In this document: positions 60,941 through 64,000 of the stretch, one piece after another
Layout: each line of letters opens with the position of its first letter
Position numbering within the stretch: the stretch's first letter is position 1
Assembly: GCF_015291625.1 (NCBI RefSeq)
Contig: NZ_CP030047.1
Location: 8,364,501 to 8,428,500, forward strand
Direction: 5' to 3'
Length of the DNA stretch: 64,000 bases
Origin: Bradyrhizobium sp. CCBAU 53421
GTDB lineage: Bacteria; Pseudomonadota; Alphaproteobacteria; Rhizobiales; Xanthobacteraceae
Notes under the pieces: generated by a model
Databases searched by the model: none
Seen by the model: only the letters and a program-made list of their open reading frames with translations
Told to the model about the DNA's origin: nothing
Made by a program: the position numbers and the translations under genes

Positions 60941-62418
60941 CGACGGAGACCTCGCGCTGGCTGCACCTTGCGCCGCCGCAGCCGGCGCCAACCGAGCACG
61001 ATACCGCTGATCGAGATAATCGTGCCGACCGCCGACAGCAGCCAGACCACGACGTCGCGCGCCGGTGAGGCGCGCAGCAGCAGCGGGAAGTCCAGGCTGT
61101 GCAGCGCGTTGAACAGCCAGCGATAGGACCGGCGGCTGTCGTCGCTGCGGTCGAGGATCTCGGCGGTGACGGGGGAGATGTGCAGCCAGGTGTGGACGGG
61201 ATCGTCGAACGCGACCCGCAAAACGGGAAGCTCGCGCGCATGGTGCAACGTGTACCAATAGGCGTCCGCTTCATCGAGCTGGCGCACTGATAGCATCGCA
61301 GCGGCGGGCATCGCGCCGCGGGCAGCCGCGACGATCTCGTCCTGCGTGAGCGTCCGAGGCGCGCCGGTTGCGGGATCGGCTAGGCTGCGACGCCCGCTAC
61401 GATCGTCGAGCACCATCAGTCGGCGTCCGCCGATCCAGACGAAGCTCGCCTCCACTGTCGATACCGACGGCGGCGACTGTAAGCGGGCGGCGATATCGGG
61501 CGTGTCGTGGCCGCTGTAGCCGACCGCGATCTCGCGCGTGAGGCCGCGACCGGAGAACGCGCCGCCGGGATTGAGCGACAGCCAGCCGCTGAACATCCAG
61601 GTGAGGACGAAGATGCCGCCGACGAGGCCCGCGATATGATGCCAGGCCAACCAGCCGCGATAGGGCGAGACCGCGCCATCAGCGTAACGGCGGGTCAGCC
61701 GCAGGCGGAGGATGCCGATCCAGAAGCCGGTGACCGCGACGACCAGGCACACGCCCGAGATCCACAGCACCACGTCCCGCCACAGCGGGCCGTCCTTGCG
61801 CAGCACCGTCGGATAGATCCAGTGCGGGATCGAGCCGAGCCAGTTCCAGATGCGCTCCCGCCGTGTGGTGTCGAGCGCGATCTCGCCGCTGCGCGAGGAG
61901 ACGTAAAGCTCAGTGCCGTCAGTATCGCCGAGGCCGATCAGATAGAGCGGCCGCAGCGGATCAAAGCGCGCGGTGACCGACCATTGGTCGCGCGTCACGG
62001 TATCGAGCAATTGCGGCCGCACCGCATGCGGATGATGCCGGGCAACAGCAAGGGCCTGATCCGGCGTGATGCCGTCGATCACGCGGCCGTCGATTGCAGA
62101 AATGGTGACGGCGGCTCCCTTCCAGCCAGTCACGCGATAGACCGGAACATCGTCCATCATCGAGAGCCGGAGATCGCGCGGATACTGCTCTGCACCCGCG
62201 ATCGCCATCGCGCGATCGGGGCCGACCTGCACCTTGTCCCACGGAATGACAGGGAGCGCGGCAAGGCGCTCGCTGTCGGTGAGGCGCGGAAACGCCACGT
62301 ACATCATGACGAGGCCGGAGATGAACCACATCGCGAACAGGATGCACGTCGCAATGCCGATCCAGCGATGGACGACATAAAGCCATCGCCGCGCTCGCCG
62401 GATCAGAGCGTTGCGCAT
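60934..62418 (-). CDS. PepSY-associated membrane protein
   Basis: 494 residues from the ATG at 62418, two bases after the TonB receptor stop. The first membrane helix (WIGIATCILFAMWFISGLVMMYVAFPRL) follows a basic start. A large periplasmic section with PepSY-like repeats (PDQALAVARHHP, IDGRVIDGI) comes next, then further helices near residues 190-215, 255-280 and 455-480. Proteins of this group are found beside siderophore receptors, often as ferric-siderophore reductases or assembly factors. The tight spacing makes it the partner of the receptor gene. The function is family-based only. Confidence 0.82.
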   Translation of the reverse strand: MRNALIRRARRWLYVVHRWIGIATCILFAMWFISGLVMMYVAFPRLTDSERLAALPVIPWDKVQVGPDRAMAIAGAEQYPRDLRLSMMDDVPVYRVTGWKGAAVTISAIDGRVIDGITPDQALAVARHHPHAVRPQLLDTVTRDQWSVTARFDPLRPLYLIGLGDTDGTELYVSSRSGEIALDTTRRERIWNWLGSIPHWIYPTVLRKDGPLWRDVVLWISGVCLVVAVTGFWIGILRLRLTRRYADGAVSPYRGWLAWHHIAGLVGGIFVLTWMFSGWLSLNPGGAFSGRGLTREIAVGYSGHDTPDIAARLQSPPSVSTVEASFVWIGGRRLMVLDDRSGRRSLADPATGAPRTLTQDEIVAAARGAMPAAAMLSVRQLDEADAYWYTLHHARELPVLRVAFDDPVHTWLHISPVTAEILDRSDDSRRSYRWLFNALHSLDFPLLLRASPARDVVVWLLSAVGTIISISGIVLGWRRLRRRKVQPARGLRRC

Positions 62419-62420
62419 GG

Positions 62421-64000
62421 TCAGAACTTCACGTTGACGGACAGTTCGGCGGTGCGCGGCATGCCGAGCAGCCACTGCCCCGTGCCGTTCGAGGTTACCG
62501 CGTAGAGCTTGTCGAACAGATTGTAGACGCGGAACGCGACCGTGGTGCGGTCATCGGGCTTCCATTTGATGCCGCCATTGACCACATTGTAGCCTGGCCG
62601 CAACTGGGTGTTGGCGAGATCGGAGTACATCGCACCGACCATTTGCACGCCGCCATAGACCGACCAGTTGGGCGCGAAGTCCCAGGTCAGCCAGACGTTC
62701 GCGACCTGCTGCGGCACGTTCACCGGGACATTGCCGTTGTAGCTGACGATCTTGCCGCCGACCACCTGGCTGTTGTTGTCGTACCTCGCGCGCAGCAGCG
62801 CAAGATTGGCGTCGACGCGCCAGCCATCATTCAGTGCGAGCCCGACCGATCCTTCGACGCCGCGGGAGGATTGCTGGCCGATCTGCAGCGCCAGGCCGGC
62901 GGTGGGATTGCTCGGATCTGGAATCGTCAGGCCGGTCTTGACGATCTCGTAAGCAGCCAGCGTCCACTCGCCGCGCCCGCCCCAGAACGACTGCTTGACC
63001 CCGATCTCGGTCTGCTTGCCGGTGGCGAGCTGGAAGGTTTTCTGCGAGACGGGCAGCGAGATCAGGTTGCTGACCGGATCGACGCCGACCGCGTACTGGC
63101 CATAGAACGCAAGGTTCTTGATCGGCTCATAGACGAGGCCGGTACGCCAGCTGGTCCCCGACAGCGTGGTTTCAAAACTGTTCGCCGGCGTCTTGTAATC
63201 GGTGCGATCGACCTCCGGGCGATCATATCTGACGCCGGTGACGAGCGACAATTGATCGGTCAGCGATATCCGGTCTTCGGCAAACAGCGCGTATTGATTG
63301 ACGGACGCGTTGAAGCCCGGCGTCGTCGCCGTGGTCGTCGCGAAGAACGATCCGGGATCGAACACGTAAGGATTGACCGACGACGCGCCGCCATAGGGCG
63401 AGTTGTTGGTGTGGGTGAAGTCGATCCGGTTGACGTCGAACCCGGCAACGAACTGGTTGGCTAGTCCGAGGACGTGGCCGCTGAAGGTCGCATCCATGCG
63501 GTTGCCGAGCTGCTTCTGGTCGTGGAAGATCTCGATATAGCTCGAGCGGTCGATCAGCTGGGTCTTCGAATTCCAGGTGTAGTTTTCGATGTCGCGCCAG
63601 TGCCGCTCGCTGGTCAGATAGTACAGCGTGTTGTTGATCTTGACGCCGTCGGCGACGTCCCACTCGGTCTTGAACTGGGTCCAGCTGTCCTGATAACGGA
63701 TCGCGCTGTCTGATGCATTGTAGTTCTTGAAGCGCAGCGCGTCCTGGATCGAGCCGCCAACCAGCGGCGTGCCGAAATAGCGCGACGGGCTGCGGTCGCC
63801 ATAATCCTCTGACAGCGTGAAGGCGAGATTTTCGGACGCCTGCACCCGCACCGCGGCGGAGATCACCGCATTCGAGGTCTTGTCGCGATCGACCCAGCCG
63901 TCCGACACGTTGCCGGTGGCGTTGATGCGATAGGACACATTGGGATTGATGGGACCGGTGCTGTCGACCGACAACCGCCGCGTCATGTTGCTGTCGAGCG
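62421..64000 (-). CDS. TonB-dependent siderophore receptor, C-terminal ~525 residues (start lies beyond the right edge)
   Basis: The visible part is beta-barrel: repeated extracellular-loop/strand patterns (LAFTLSEDYGDRSPSRYFG, SLVTGVRYDRPEVDRTDYK, GRGEWTLAAYEIVKTGL) and the closing segment VAFRVYNLFDKLYAVTSNGTG, with an aromatic final residue (VNVKF). It is of the ferrisiderophore (FhuA/FoxA-like) type. The plug and any N-terminal STN domain lie outside the window. It is followed immediately by the PepSY gene and then by the STN-sigma-fecR genes. Confidence 0.92.
   Translation of the reverse strand, partial: LDSNMTRRLSVDSTGPINPNVSYRINATGNVSDGWVDRDKTSNAVISAAVRVQASENLAFTLSEDYGDRSPSRYFGTPLVGGSIQDALRFKNYNASDSAIRYQDSWTQFKTEWDVADGVKINNTLYYLTSERHWRDIENYTWNSKTQLIDRSSYIEIFHDQKQLGNRMDATFSGHVLGLANQFVAGFDVNRIDFTHTNNSPYGGASSVNPYVFDPGSFFATTTATTPGFNASVNQYALFAEDRISLTDQLSLVTGVRYDRPEVDRTDYKTPANSFETTLSGTSWRTGLVYEPIKNLAFYGQYAVGVDPVSNLISLPVSQKTFQLATGKQTEIGVKQSFWGGRGEWTLAAYEIVKTGLTIPDPSNPTAGLALQIGQQSSRGVEGSVGLALNDGWRVDANLALLRARYDNNSQVVGGKIVSYNGNVPVNVPQQVANVWLTWDFAPNWSVYGGVQMVGAMYSDLANTQLRPGYNVVNGGIKWKPDDRTTVAFRVYNLFDKLYAVTSNGTGQWLLGMPRTAELSVNVKF

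Noticed and set aside
1..64000. CRISPR arrays, tRNA or rRNA genes, insertion sequences or prophage genes
   Set aside because: No regularly spaced repeats, no recognisable RNA gene, and no transposase, integrase or phage protein was found when reading through.

Overview
The window is high-GC alphaproteobacterial DNA, most likely Bradyrhizobium or a close relative. The basis is recognition by eye: protein styles, dense GTG/TTG starts, ATGA-coupled operons, and short extragenic palindromes of the type I associate with Bradyrhizobium genomes. No search was run. No rRNA, tRNA, CRISPR array, insertion sequence or phage gene was seen. Left part (1-19.3 kb), mostly metabolic: the 5' end of a histidine kinase gene; gluQ (tRNA queuosine glutamylation); an AlkA-type DNA glycosylase; a GH17 beta-glucan enzyme; a LysR regulator divergent from a five-gene catabolic-looking cluster (nitronate monooxygenase, acyl-CoA synthetase, DUF2855 protein, FAD monooxygenase, NHL beta-propeller); a ClC-CBS channel; an HNH protein; two small proteins; a decayed MFS transporter; and a marR-FUSC-DUF1656-HlyD efflux operon. 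Middle part (19.3-25 kb), surface proteins: a TPR protein, a periplasmic FecR-domain protein and a 1232-residue repeat-rich, unusually cysteine-rich protein, closed by a strong terminator. Right part (25-64 kb), the main interest: two secreted phosphoesterases, each beside a di-haem MauG/CcpA-type peroxidase (the second translationally coupled to an imelysin); a prepilin peptidase; a complete type II secretion cluster (gspE-F-G-H-I-J-K-L-M-N, with gspD divergent) and a Sel1 protein; a ~4050-residue filamentous-haemagglutinin-like exoprotein; a FecR anti-sigma factor, an ECF sigma factor and a free-standing STN/TonB-C protein; then a PepSY membrane protein and the 3' part of a TonB-dependent receptor. 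I read 25-61 kb as a relative of the Pseudomonas aeruginosa PUMA3 cell-surface-signalling locus (barrel-less receptor VreA, sigma VreI, anti-sigma VreR, two-partner exoprotein PdtA, Hxc type II secretion and its phosphatases), which in Pseudomonas responds to phosphate starvation through PhoB. Supporting this, a good PhoB-box-like sequence lies upstream of the STN-sigma genes (60923-60940), another lies between the first phosphoesterase and peroxidase (27077-27094), and the octamer TGTGACAG recurs in four intergenic regions of this island. Differences from the Pseudomonas locus are the added peroxidase/imelysin modules, the absence of a TpsB transporter in the window, and the adjoining TonB receptor and PepSY gene.
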